In this document: piece after piece, positions 46,403 through 56,735 of the stretch
Numbering within the stretch: position 1 is the stretch's first letter
Layout: each line of letters opens with the position of its first letter
From: Mastigamoeba balamuthi
Lineage: Eukaryota; Evosea; Mastigamoebida; Mastigamoebidae
DNA length: 57,493 nt
Direction of reading: 5' to 3'
Assembly (NCBI GenBank): GCA_902651635.1
Contig: CACRSC010000037.1
Location: forward strand, 239,504-296,996
Made by a program: the position numbers and the translations under genes
Notes under the pieces: generated by a model
Seen by the model: the letters and a program-made list of their open reading frames with translations, nothing else
Database searches by the model: none
What the model was told of the DNA's origin: nothing

Positions 46403-46410
46403 TTATAAAA
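46403..46410 (-). promoter_or_regulatory. TATA-like element of histone H4
   Basis: TTTATAAT on the minus strand, about 52 nt upstream of the H4 start codon. Positional inference. Confidence 0.45.
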
Positions 46411-47105
46411 GTGAATCTGGGCAGCTGGGGGCCCCGACATATATCTCGGGCCGGGCGCCCTTTTTTGAATTTCCGGGGCTTCACGGGAATTTTGGGCGCC
46501 ACTCGTTCTCATTGGTGCCACGTGGCAGTTTTCCTTCGCACCCGCCGAAGGGGCTCCGCTCCAACGGCGGGCTTGGCGCCTCTTTTTTTTGAATATTTGA
46601 ATACAGTGTCGGGAAGGACCGATGGGCGCCCAGTGCGCGTTCGCTCGATGGCTTGGGGTGGGTGGGTGGTGGGCAGCCACCGGTGGGGCCCACACTGTGC
46701 TCTTCCCGCTGGCCTCCTCCTCGCTCGGAGGGCGAGGGCCCCTGTGGCTTGTTGGCCCCCTTGGCCTCTCACCCATTCCAAGAACCGCCGCGTCGTCGGA
46801 GTAGTGCCTCAAAGTCAGTTGCACCCCGCATCCGAATTGTAAATTCGAGATCCGCGTCGAAATCCAAAGATAGTCCGCAATCTATTTTTCTCCAGGCGCG
46901 CTCCCAGGGCGTCCACATCGCTCTCCGAAGCCCGACCAACGACGGGCGCGGGATAACGAAGGGGGGTGGGCGATGTGGCTGCTGAAGGAGATTCCTCAAT
47001 TATGGCCTACTTTTCGTGGTATCGAATAATTTGAGTTAAATATTGTATTGCTCTGTACGGCAGTGCAGTCCGTGCAGTGCGTACGCAGCGCAGCGAAAAC
47101 TGCAA
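46411..47105. other. Divergent intergenic region (H4 / acylase)
   Basis: It should hold both promoters. Open frames on both strands are GC-driven and lack motifs. The last 100 nt (47010-47050) are AT-rich. Confidence 0.45.
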
Positions 47106-50100
47106 ATGCAGCCCTCGCGCTCCAGCTGCTGCGTGCTCGCCTCGGCCTGCGCCGTGGCCCTCGCCGCCTGCTGCGCCCTGTACGCAGCGGACCCCCTGTG
47201 GCCCAGCAGCGTCCCCCGCGTCGTCGTCTGCAGCCCCGCGCCCTCGTGCCCTCTCTCTCCCGCCCAGCAGCCGCTCGCCTTCCGCATCCGCCGACGCCGT
47301 GCCGACGGCGTCCTCGTCGTCGACGCACGCACGACACTCGGCGCCCTCGCGGGCATCGGCTACGCGCAGGCGATGGACCGCGCGGCGCAGATGCACGTCG
47401 CCCGCGTCGCCGCGGTGGGCCGCGTCGCGCAGGAGCTCGTCGCTGCGCCCCAGACGCTCGCCTTCGACGCCGCCATGCGCAGGTTCCGCATAGAGCGCAT
47501 CGCCAACGACACGGTGCGCCCACGCGGCCGCGGGCACGGCCCCTGCGCTGCCCTCCCCGACGCCACGCCATTCTCCGGCTTGTTTTCCGGCACCCCACGG
47601 TTTTTTTATCCGCTTCGTTTTTCAGGGCAATTATGCCATTCGGCAAAGCCTGGATTGCCGAGACGACCTGCGCGATGCCCCCGCAGTGGGCCAGCACACC
47701 TCCTCTTGATTTCGAGAGCTATTAACTCCAGCCCTCGAGGACCGTTTCTGCGGAGGGCCCAGGAAAGAAGCGTAGAGCAAAATGATTTGCCGCTTTTCAA
47801 ATGTCAGTACAGTTCAATTGAGTCATTACGTGGGGACAGCCACTGGAAGACACGGCACACATGCCTACCAATCGCCTCTCTCGCGGTGGCCGCCTGGACG
47901 AGCTCCCTGTGCCCATCAATTGATGCCACCACCGCAGGTGGCCGCGATGGACAAGGACGCACTCCAGCAGCTCTGCGCGTACACCGCGGGCGTCAACCAG
48001 GCCTTCGCCACGCACGCGCGCCCCGTGGAGCTGCTGGCTCTGCGCGCGTCGCTGCCGCAGTGGACGCCCGAAGACACGATCGCCGTCGCGCGCATCGCAG
48101 ACATCGACGGGCTGCTGCAGTTCAACTACGACGCCAAGGTGGCGCTCGGCAGCGTCCTGCGCGGCGCGGACAGCGCAGAGGCGGGGCGCAGGACGCTCGC
48201 GTGGCTGCTGCGCGGCGTCGTCGACGAGGGCGTCATCGACGACGAGCTCACGAGGGCCGTCAGGGAAGTGCGGACGTACGACTTCAGCGGCGTCCCCGAC
48301 ACGCCTGCCGCCGCCACTGCCAGCAACAACTGGGCCGTCAGCGCTACTCGCTCTGCCTCGGGCCACGCGATGTACTGCTCCGACCCTCGTACGCCGATTT
48401 CATTTGTTTCAATACATAAAAAGAAACAAAAGGGTTCAACTGACATAAAAAATCAAAACAAAACGGTTCTCGCTCGCAGACCTGAGGGTGGACGTGCTGC
48501 CTGCGGTGCTGCAGGAGCTCGTTGTCGAGACGCCCGACAACTTCGTGGCGGGGTTCGGGATCCCGGGGCTACCGTGCCTGCTATTCGGCAAGACGCGGCA
48601 CATCGCGTTCGGCATGACCTACGGCTTCCCCGACGCCACTGACGTCTTCGTCGAGGACTGCGAGGGCGGCGCTTGCCACTACGACGGCCGCATGGAGCCC
48701 GTAGAGTGGCACACGGACACGATTCTGCGACGCGGCGAGGACCCGGTGACCATCCGGCTGGCCTTTACTCGCAACGGCCTCCTGGACCTCGGCAACCCCG
48801 TCGTAACCAATGCTGCGGCTGCAGAACCACCCCTGATCAAGAAGGGCTTCTACACCTCGATGGCCTACCCATTCTGTGCGCAGCACAGAACAGTTGAAAT
48901 TCGATTTCAATCCGACTTAGAAAAATGGGCATCTGCCGATCAGGGAAAATCAAGACGACGCACGCGGTGGACACGATACCCAAGGTGCTCGCCGTGAAGA
49001 CCGTGCAGGAGGCGTCGGACCTGCTGGGCAAGATCGAGATCGGGCTCAACTGGGTGTCTGCGGACACGCAGGGCAGCATCGCCTACCAGCAGAGCGGCAC
49101 CATCCCCGTCCGCTCCCACGTGTACGCGGGACCACCGCCAGCCACCCAGTCTCTCTCCCTTTCGACGGCCTCCCCGGTTAACCGCGAGCCACACCAGAGG
49201 GCTGCCCATCCGCAAGGGCTGGGACAGCGCGTTCGCGTGGAGCGGCGAGTTCCTGCCCAGCTCGGACCTCGCGAGCGTCGTCGACCCCCCGCAGGGCATA
49301 ATCGTCACCGCCAACGGTACCCAGCGCCCCGCGGCCTCGTTTTGACAGGCACTCCGCCACTGCCAGACGAGTGGAACGCACCGGGGAAGCAGAGGGCCGT
49401 GACGTACCACTACGGGCGCTACAGGGCCGACAGAATCCGCGCGCGCCTCGCGACCAAAGAGAAACTCAGTGCGCGTGCCCCCCGGCGGACTGCCCGACGC
49501 CCGCACGCGACTCACTGGCGCACCCGCAGCTGTCGAGGACATGAAGGAAGCGCAGGCGGACGTGGGGTCGCTGCAGTGCGAGGAGCTGATGAGCGCCGCG
49601 CGGCCGCTGCTGCAGCCCATCGCCTCGGACCCCGCGGGCGCCTCGCTGCTCGCGTTCAACTGCTCGTTCCCCAGGGGCTCGCGCGGGGCCACGGTGTACA
49701 GGCGCTTCCACCGCGAGCTGTTCACAGAGGCGCTGGCGAGGCTCGGGGGCGACAGGAGCGTCTGGACGGCCGTGGCCATGAAGCCCAACGTGGGCTGGCT
49801 GCTGCAGCGCCTCGTGCTCGAGTACCCCGCGGAGCTCGACGACGTCCTGTGGCGCGGCGAGACGCAGGCCGAGCTCTTCCTGCGCTCCGCGAGGTCCGCC
49901 GTCGCCTCGTTCGGCGGCAGAGAGCCGGAGCCCCACGCAGTGAAGTTCAAGGCAGCGAGTGCGCATATTAAAAACCAAGTCAGAACGCGATGCTCACAAC
50001 TCCAAGACCTTGTGTTCCAGGGGCAGCTGCCGCTGTGGCTGGGGCTCGACCGCGAGGTGGAGACGGGCGGGTGCACAGACTGCCCGTGCGCCATGAACAT

Positions 50101-50348
50101 CCACAGCAGGGAGGACGGCTTCTTCCCCGAGAACCGCGTGGCCGCGTCGATGAGGTACCACACACCGGATTCACCTCTGCTGCTCCTCCAACGCCCTGCC
50201 CAGGTTCATAGCGGATCTTGCCAAGCCGAGGCAGTACGAGAGCATCAGCAGCGGCGGGCCTTCTGGGCGCCCGATGTCGCCCTACTACGCAAGTGAGCTG
50301 CGCCGCTGGGAGAGCCACCAGTACAAGACAGTGGACCTCGACGACTGA
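47106..50348 (+). CDS. Penicillin-acylase (S45) family Ntn-hydrolase, probably secreted or lysosomal
   Basis: Exons 47106-47513, 47938-48388, 48480-48875, 48944-49121, 49198-49316, 49367-49468, 49530 to about 49940 and about 50020-50193, then a last exon from 50205 to the TGA at 50346. All junctions but one (near 49940-50020) are phase-checked. A signal-anchor-like N-terminus (VLASACAVALAACCALYAA) precedes the alpha-chain region (GIGYAQAMDRAAQMHVARVA). The nucleophile motif ASNNWAVSATRSASGHAM comes next, with the Ser that becomes the N-terminal nucleophile after autoprocessing. Family landmarks follow: DPHLRVDVLP, FGMTYGFPDATDVFVE, VSADTQGSIAYQQSG, KLTVEDMKEAQADV and GRPMSPYYASEL. The family hydrolyses amides such as penicillins, acyl-homoserine lactones or N-acyl amino acids; the substrate here is unknown. 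Confidence 0.87.
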
Positions 50349-50658
50349 AATCAACACCGACTCCACCCAAGACACCACCACGACGGCTGTCTCAGCCTGG
50401 CCACTTTCCAGGGCACCCGAAGTACGATGATCATGATTGAATAGCTCCGTTACAACCATCAAAGGGTCTTGAACAAAATGGGTGAGTTCATTTTGTTGGC
50501 GAGGACGCACTCAGCCCCAAAGGGAAACCAATTTGCCTGACCCTCCACGCCAACATAAGACCCACCCAAACACCCGCCCAGACCACCCGCTAATCGGGGC
50601 CCACAGGCCACACAACACTGGCTGTACCTGTCCTCTTGTGGCCAACTCACCTCTGCTC
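50349..50658. other. Convergent spacer
   Basis: 310 nt between the 3' ends of the acylase (+) and Cut8-like gene 1 (-). No gene is seen. Confidence 0.5.
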
Positions 50659-52022
50659 TCACTCGGTGCCGTTCTCATCGCCCTCCTCGTCTCCGCCGTC
50701 GTCGCTGGCGAGGTCGACGACGTCCTGGGTGACCTCCATGTCCGCGGGCAGCTCGTCGACAGGGGCGCTCATGCCGGCGCCGCTGCTGCTGCTCCGAGAC
50801 TTCCTGGGCGCGGCTCCCTGGCCCTGCACCGCGGGCCCCAGCTCCGCCGCGAACGACGACCTGGCGACAGCAGCGGCGAGCCTGTCCCTGCGCTCCTGCG
50901 CCAGGCTCTTGGACGCCCTGCGCAGCGCCACGGCCAGCTTGGCCACGATGGAGTTGCGGGCGGCGTTGTGCTTGGGGTCGTCGAACAGCGGCACATCCTC
51001 GACGTACTTGAGCGCGATGCCCTCGACGAAGCTGCCAGCACGCCGCATCCAGTGGAAGCCAAGAGCCAGTTACCGAAAAAAAAAGCGAGGGATGAGCAAC
51101 ACAGACAATTGAATCCGCCAAAAGAGGGTAACCATACCACCCCTTCACGCCCAATTACCGCGAAGAAACCAATTGAATGAGAACGAAGCCTCATTGCCGA
51201 GCGCAGCAGAAGCAGTGCTAGTGGAGGGACCGGCGGGGAGAGGGGAGCGCACTCGGCGACCGAGTTCCAGTCGGCGGAGTTGACGACGTCGGCGAGGTGC
51301 TGGACGAGGACCTGCTTGAACTGCCTGAGGTTGCCAGCGACCCTCTTGTACGCGTACGTGTCCACGTTGCTCCCGAACCTGCGAGCAGCAGCAGCAGCAC
51401 ATCAGCGACCCCGCCGCAGAGACACAGAGCAGCAGCAGCACGCAGACCTCGCGTGCGGGAAGGAGGCGTTGAAGCGGCGCAGGGCGACGCCGATCTCCTT
51501 GTCCATGGCGGCGAGGTCGGGCTTGCCAGCGTCGCTCCCCAGCACCTTCTGCATGTCGTACCCCGTCTCCCCCGCAATCCTGCACAGGCGTTCGGCGGAC
51601 CGTGAGACCCGGCAGCCACCGGGGGGCACCAAAGGTCCGCGGATCGAACCCGCCAGCCTCCATAATATTTTACATCACAGAGCGCGGGGGCCGCACGTGC
51701 AGGCGATGTCGACGAGCTGCTCCTTGGAGAGCGCCCCCAGCCTCTTGCGCAGCTGCGCCGCTGTCAGTCCCTTCTGCCTCGCCGCACTGCTCCTGCCGCC
51801 CCCGCGGGCCCCCTGTGCCCTGGGCGTCTCGCGTGCACGTGCAGAGGCACCAGAGGCAGCAGAGGGGGCAGCAGCAGCTGGAGCGATCGACTGCAGCCCT
51901 CCCCCTGCAGAGGGGGCCTGGGGCGCTGCTGCCCTGCTGCGCTTGGCGCGGGGCCTGCGCGGTGCCTCCTCGTCGTCGTCGTCGTCGTCGTAGTCGCTGG
52001 CTGCTGCTGCTGTTGCTGTTGC

Positions 52023-52061
<39 letters not shown>

Positions 52062-52184
52062 GCCGGGCACGTAGTCGGCGTCGGACTCGCCGTCGCCAGA
52101 GGGCTCGTAGTCCGAGACCTCGTCGGGGGGCGGGCGCTTGGCGGTGCGCGTGCGGGTGGACCTGCGCGTGGGCGTTGCGGACAT
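50659..52184 (-). CDS. Cut8/Sts1-like nuclear proteasome tethering factor, paralogue 1
   Basis: Exons 52184-51697, 51579-51448, 51378-51253 and 51031-50659 give 372 aa, all in phase. The basic/acidic N-terminus contains STRTRTAKRPPPDE, an Ala-rich tract (CAG/CTG repeat DNA at about 52001-52060) and a DDDDDDEE run. A SAP/LEM-like helix pair follows (KGLTAAQLRKRLGALSKEQL). The Cut8 core has LRRFNASFPHARFGSNVDTYAYKRV, FKQVLVQHLADVVN and LFDDPKHNAARNSIVAKLA, resembling fungal Cut8 RFQESFPYGG...AYNRVRPHL and DNPSHNHAK. It ends with an acidic tail. In fission yeast Cut8 anchors the 26S proteasome at the nuclear envelope. The assignment rests on remembered family patterns. Paralogue 2 shares every intron position. 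Confidence 0.7.
51624..51664 (-). other. T-arm-like sequence in intron 1 of Cut8-like gene 1
   Basis: The minus strand reads GGCGGGTTCGATCCGCGG: GCGG stem, GTTCGAT loop, CCGC stem. It resembles a tRNA T-arm but is one base short of the full B-box. It lies inside the intron 51580-51696, in sense orientation. No complete tRNA fold was found. Confidence 0.35.
52001..52060. repeat. CTG/CAG trinucleotide tract coding for poly-Ala
   Basis: Imperfect CTG/TTG triplets on the plus strand, read as Ala/Thr codons in Cut8-like gene 1 on the minus strand. Paralogue 2 has a much shorter Ala stretch at the equivalent place. Confidence 0.8.
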
Positions 52185-52800
52185 GGAGAGCTGCTGGGCT
52201 GCTGGGCTGCTGGCTGGCAATGATGGCCTACACTTGATTTTTGGCCGCTGATTCTCTCAGATACTGCAGACAATCCACCGGTTTTCGAGGCGTCAAAGGA
52301 CGGGCGTGCGCAGACACGGGAGCAATGGCGCGGAGAGAGTGAGAGAGAAGCCTGCCACATTTCCGGGGTATCTGCTGGACAGCATTGTGGACAAAGAGAT
52401 TGCGGTATCTTCTTCAAGACACGGGCCCACTGCTCGAGTGTGGTGCTGTGAGGTGGATGTGCTGGTGCATCATCTGAGATTCGCTCTAGCTCCAGAAATA
52501 CCTAGACACGGGATTTCTGACATGAATCTATATTTGTCACTTGACTCGTGTTCTGATGGCAATCTCAGTGGAAAAAGTCTAAAAGGTTTTAGTCTTCTTT
52601 GCAACGATAAATTGCAAAATAATTGCAAAAATCGCACTTTTTGCTCAAACAGAGTCAAATTGTGATGGAACGACACAATTGATGAGATCTACAGTTTATT
52701 TATTGGTGTTGCCATGATACAGGTAGCCCTTCATCAAGCCTTTAAACCATGAATAAGAAAGCACACTAACTTTTCCAGGATCACCCAAGGACATCACACT

Positions 52801-53063
52801 CAGGTGGCTGTCTTGCGACCAGTGTGGGGCGACTTCGCTGCTGGCCGTGGAGCTGCGGGGATGGTGCTTACTGAGCCTGGCTGCCCACTGCTCAGCCAGG
52901 TGGCCGTGCTTCGCCACCACCCACAACCCCACAGCGATAGTCCCCTGATATCTCAAGAATCTCACCATCCGGCGTTCCCCCAAACCGATTATGGGCCACC
53001 ACCTCACCGCCTGTTCGCATGGCCCCGAGAGTGGACAATTGATGTCCTGCGAAGGGCGATGTT
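52801..53063 (+). repeat. Inverted repeat, left arm
   Basis: It begins CAGGTGGCTGTCTTGCGACC and ends near GATGTCCTGCGAAG. It matches the reverse complement of 54286-54555 with few differences and one small indel. Confidence 0.85.
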
Positions 53064-54285
53064 CGTTGGGCAGAGAATCATATTTACAGGCCCACTTAGA
53101 GGGCTTCATGAGTGCGAGCGAGTTCGTGGCAGTGAACGTAGAAGGGGTTAAAGGATAAATCACTGCACAGACGAAGCTCAACTTACGTAACACAGCAGAT
53201 AGTACAACGCCACGCCCATTTCCCTGCTGACAGAGTTCCCACCTTGGTCGCAGGACTCGCTCTTCCGTCTCACGATCGAATTTGGTATAAAGGAGATCTG
53301 GGGCGCAACAGAAGAGCACTGCGGGCCTCTGGAAGGCTGGCGGGAGCGTGTGCGGTGGCTGTGCGCTGTAAGGTACAGGCCGGGGACGATCTCCATTGCT
53401 GTGGATGGCCCCGCGCAGTATAGCGGTGGCATAAAAAGTACAGTGTGTTGTATACCTCACAATCGCGCAGATTCGAGTGGTTATTCTTGGGGTCGGTGGA
53501 GTCACCCAATCGCCTGCGACTTCTTGCGAGGGGCGGTACTACGATGTGACAGTCCCACATGATGGTAGGGAGGTTCCATTGACCCCAGAGGGGATGACCC
53601 CACGAATCTCTGCGTGTTTTTCAGATACACAACATAATTACTTCCGACCTCCCCGCGACATCGCGCGCCCTCCAGAATCGAGATTCCCGTCACCCTCTCC
53701 TGCTCCGTACGGCCCACTGTCGCCCACCCGGCTCGTGCCGGCCCTCCGGAGACTCGCGGCACGTTTCTGCTGCGCTCGCGCTCACTCCCCCCCCAAATTC
53801 AATTTATCAGTGGCCCTTTTACTTGTTTCCCCCACTGCACAGTGCCAGAGGCCAGAAGCTCAGTCTCCCAGCTCTTGCCAGGCCCCGGACATGCTCGGTT
53901 GGCTGGGGTAAATTCTGGCTGAGGGCCACGTGGGGGTGCGCTGCACCCCTCTCGCTTCTTTTCATTTCTTCGCTTTTCCTCGATTCACTTTCATTTCTGT
54001 CCCCGAGTCTCGTCAGACTGCCGCGCGCAATCTGCAGCACTGCCCCCACACCACAGCTGCACATGGTATCACCCCCCCCCCGAGCATGAATCGTACATGT
54101 AAAGTGTTGCACGCGGCAGGTCTGTCTGGGCGGGTGCGTGTGCCCTGGCTGCTTCAGAGGGGTCCGCGTCTAACTCTGAGAGGGAACCGAGGCGATCAGC
54201 TTCTCTGTCTCACACTGCACTGTCTCACCTTGTTGAACTCAGGGAACTCACTGCCCTCCTCCATGGCCGTAGAACTCTTCAAAAT

Positions 54286-54555
54286 AACATTGCTCTTCGC
54301 AGGACATCAATTGTCCACTCTCGGGGCCATGCGAGCAGGCGGTGAGGTGGTGGCCCATAATCGGTTTGGGGGGACGCCTGATGGTGAGACTCTTGAGATG
54401 AGATAACAGGGGATTATCGCTGTGGGGTTGTGGGGGTGGTGGCGAAGCACGGCCACCTGGCTGAGCAGTGGGCAGCCAGGCTCAGTAAGCACCATCCCCG
54501 CAGCTCCACGGCCAGCAGCGAAGTCGCCCCACACTGGTCGCAAGACAGCCACCTG
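54286..54555 (-). repeat. Inverted repeat, right arm
   Basis: Reverse-complement partner of 52801-53063; similarity ends abruptly at both sides. The arms are separated by about 1.2 kb, giving a 1.75-kb unit resembling a long-terminal-inverted-repeat element or an inverted duplication. No transposase was recognised between them. Confidence 0.85.
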
Positions 54556-54849
54556 GCGACGGTCAGCCAGGCACAGTAACTGCAGCCCTGTTTTTTCTTA
54601 TCGCCGCCACACGCCTATCAATTGTTCTCCGCTTCTCGTAGGGTCCTTGCCAGAAAAGTCCAAAGAGCAAAACCAATAAAATGGGAGAATTCTGCTCCTG
54701 CTTGTTGAGGACCCGGGGCGGACAACACAGCTCGGAGGGAACCAAATTGCCGGGTCCATCTACCACCTGTCCAGACTCCAGCCGAGTGGGCTCAGAGGCC
54801 ACGCACTCAGGACGGGCTGTGCCTGTTCCTGTACACCCCTCCCGACTCC

Positions 54850-56474
54850 TTACTCGGTGCCCCCGTCGCCCTCTCCGTCGTCGCCGTCCCCGGCGTCGTC
54901 TCCGCCGCCATCGCTGTCGAGGTTGGCGTCCAGGGGGACCTCCATGTCCGCGGGCAGCTCGTCGACAGGGGCGTGCATGGCGGCGCTGCTGCTGCTGCGG
55001 GGCTTCCTGGGCGCGGCGCCCTCGTCCTGCAGCGCGGGCCCCAGCTCCGCCGCGAACGACGACTCGGCGACAGCAGCGACGAGCCTGTCCCTGCGCTCCT
55101 GCGCCAGGCTCCTGGACGCCCTCCGCAGCACCGTTGCCAGCTTGGCCACGATGGAGCTGCGGGCGGCGTTGTGCCTGGGGTCGTCGAACAGCGGCACCTT
55201 CTCGACGTACTTGAGCGCGATGCCCTCGACGAAGCTGCCAGAAAGCAGAAGCAGCACACGCCCAGTGAGGCCAACTAGTCAGCTACTACAGACATTACAG
55301 AAGACGAATCAAATGGAACCACCAATTGAAATAAGGGCCGCACATAGTCAGCATTCACATTTCGCAAAGGCACAATTAGGGCTTACTATCGAAGGGACAT
55401 TACACCAATTGAATGTGTGTAACAGAAACACCGAGCGACAGCAGAGCCATAAACGAGGGGAGAACGCACTCGGCGACCGAGTCCCAGTCGGCAGAGTTGA
55501 AGAGGTCGACGAGGTGCTGGTTGAGGACGTGCTTGAACTGCCTGAGGTTGCTGGCGACCCTCAGGTACGCGTGCGCGTCCGTTGTGTTCCAGAACCTGTC
55601 AGCAACACATCAGCGGACCCACCGCATAGACTGCAGAGCAGCACGCAGACTTGGAGTGCGGGAGGGAGGCGGTGACGGGGCGCAGGGCGGCCCCGATCTC
55701 CTTGTCCATGACGGCGAGGTCGGGCTTGCCAGCGTCGCTCTCCAGCACCTTCTGCATGTCGTACCCCGTCTCCCCAGCGATCCTGCACCGACAGACACGC
55801 GTGAGAGGCAGCCGGGACCCAGCAGCCACCGCGGGTATCGCAAGTCATTTGATCGCATCCCCCACACCCCACCGGTTTCACACTTGGGAAACTTGTGTGT
55901 AGTTTGTCTGCTGGACAGCTGGAAAGAGGGAAGGCCGAGACCCCCGCCTCTATGAAAGTCCCCCAATGACGGACAGAGATAACGAGCGGGCGGCAGATCA
56001 GGTCCCCCAGCCCCCACAGTGACCCACCGCGACAAGAAAAAGCAAAGGCGTGGGCGAGCGGAGCGTGCAGCCGCACGTGCAGGCGATGCCGATGAGCTGC
56101 TCCTTGGAGAGCGGCCCCAGCCTCCTCCGCAGCTGCGCCGCCGTCAGCCCCTTCTGCCTCCCCCCGCTGCTCCTCCTGCCCGCCCCCGCGGCCCGGGCAG
56201 CGAAATCAATTGACTCGGGCGCTCCCGCTGCCGCTGCTGCTGCCGCTGCCGGCCTGCCGCGCTTGGCGCCGGGCCCGCGGGGCGCAGCCGCTGCGGCCGC
56301 CGCCGGCGCGGGGCTGATGACGTCATCACCGGCGACGACGCTGGCGTACGGGTGCTCGGAGTCGGGGGCGGCGTCGTCGCGGTCGGCCGAGGCGTCGTAG
56401 TCGGAGACGTCGTCGGGGCTCGGGCGCTTGCAGGTGCGCGTGGACTTGGGCGTGGGCGCCGTCGCTGCCGACAT
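54850..56474 (-). CDS. Cut8/Sts1-like nuclear proteasome tethering factor, paralogue 2
   Basis: Exons 56474-56077, 55782-55651, 55595-55470 and 55234-54850 give 346 aa. Exon lengths 2 and 3 (132 and 126 nt) are identical to paralogue 1, as are all phases. The N-terminus is similar (STRTCKRPSPDDVSDYDASA), with KGLTAAQLRRRLGPLSKEQL, a Cut8-type core (FWNTTDAHAYLRVASNLRQF, LFNSADWDSVAD, LFDDPRHNAARSSIVAKLA) and an acidic C-terminus. Core residues have diverged (PVTASLPHSK replaces RFNASFPHAR), so function may differ. Identification as Cut8 is by pattern and is less secure than the paralogy itself. Confidence 0.68.
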
Positions 56475-56735
56475 TGCAGACTATTCAAATATTCAAAATG
56501 CGTCACGATATTCGCCTTGATCATCCCAGCGAGGTGGACTTATGCCCGAATTCAATTGTTTTCCCGATCAAGACCCAATCGGGCCATTCCCCGCCCCACA
56601 GGCCTCCGGCTGTCGTCGGTTCCCCACTGGGTGACCGCGCTCTCTGCGCCAGCCTCTGGAGAGAAGCGAGTGAGCGAACCGCGGAGCAAAATCACATGCA
56701 TTTCTCTTCGCGACAAGTGAAGACAATTGACGTTG
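56475..56735. other. Spacer upstream of Cut8-like gene 2
   Basis: 261 nt between the Cut8-like gene start and the stop of the fourth PDE gene (both minus). It has CAATTG at about 56554 and 56725. No gene is seen. Confidence 0.5.

Larger units (their letters stand above)
52185..54849. other. Long spacer between the Cut8-like paralogues
   Basis: 2.66 kb without a confident gene, framed by the two paralogues. A minus-strand frame at 52696-53140 has protein-like character (PIIGLGERRMVRFLRYQGT; VLSYSWFKGLMKGYLYHG), but part of it lies in an inverted repeat whose other copy contains stops. No family is recognised. Pyrimidine-rich patches occur near 53690-53990. Confidence 0.45.

Noticed and set aside
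52804-53151. Plus-strand ORF starting MAVLRPVW, also present in the inverted copy at 54307-54552
   Set aside because: It coincides with the inverted repeat and diverges immediately outside it. The duplicate explains the apparent conservation, and composition is not protein-like at the ends.
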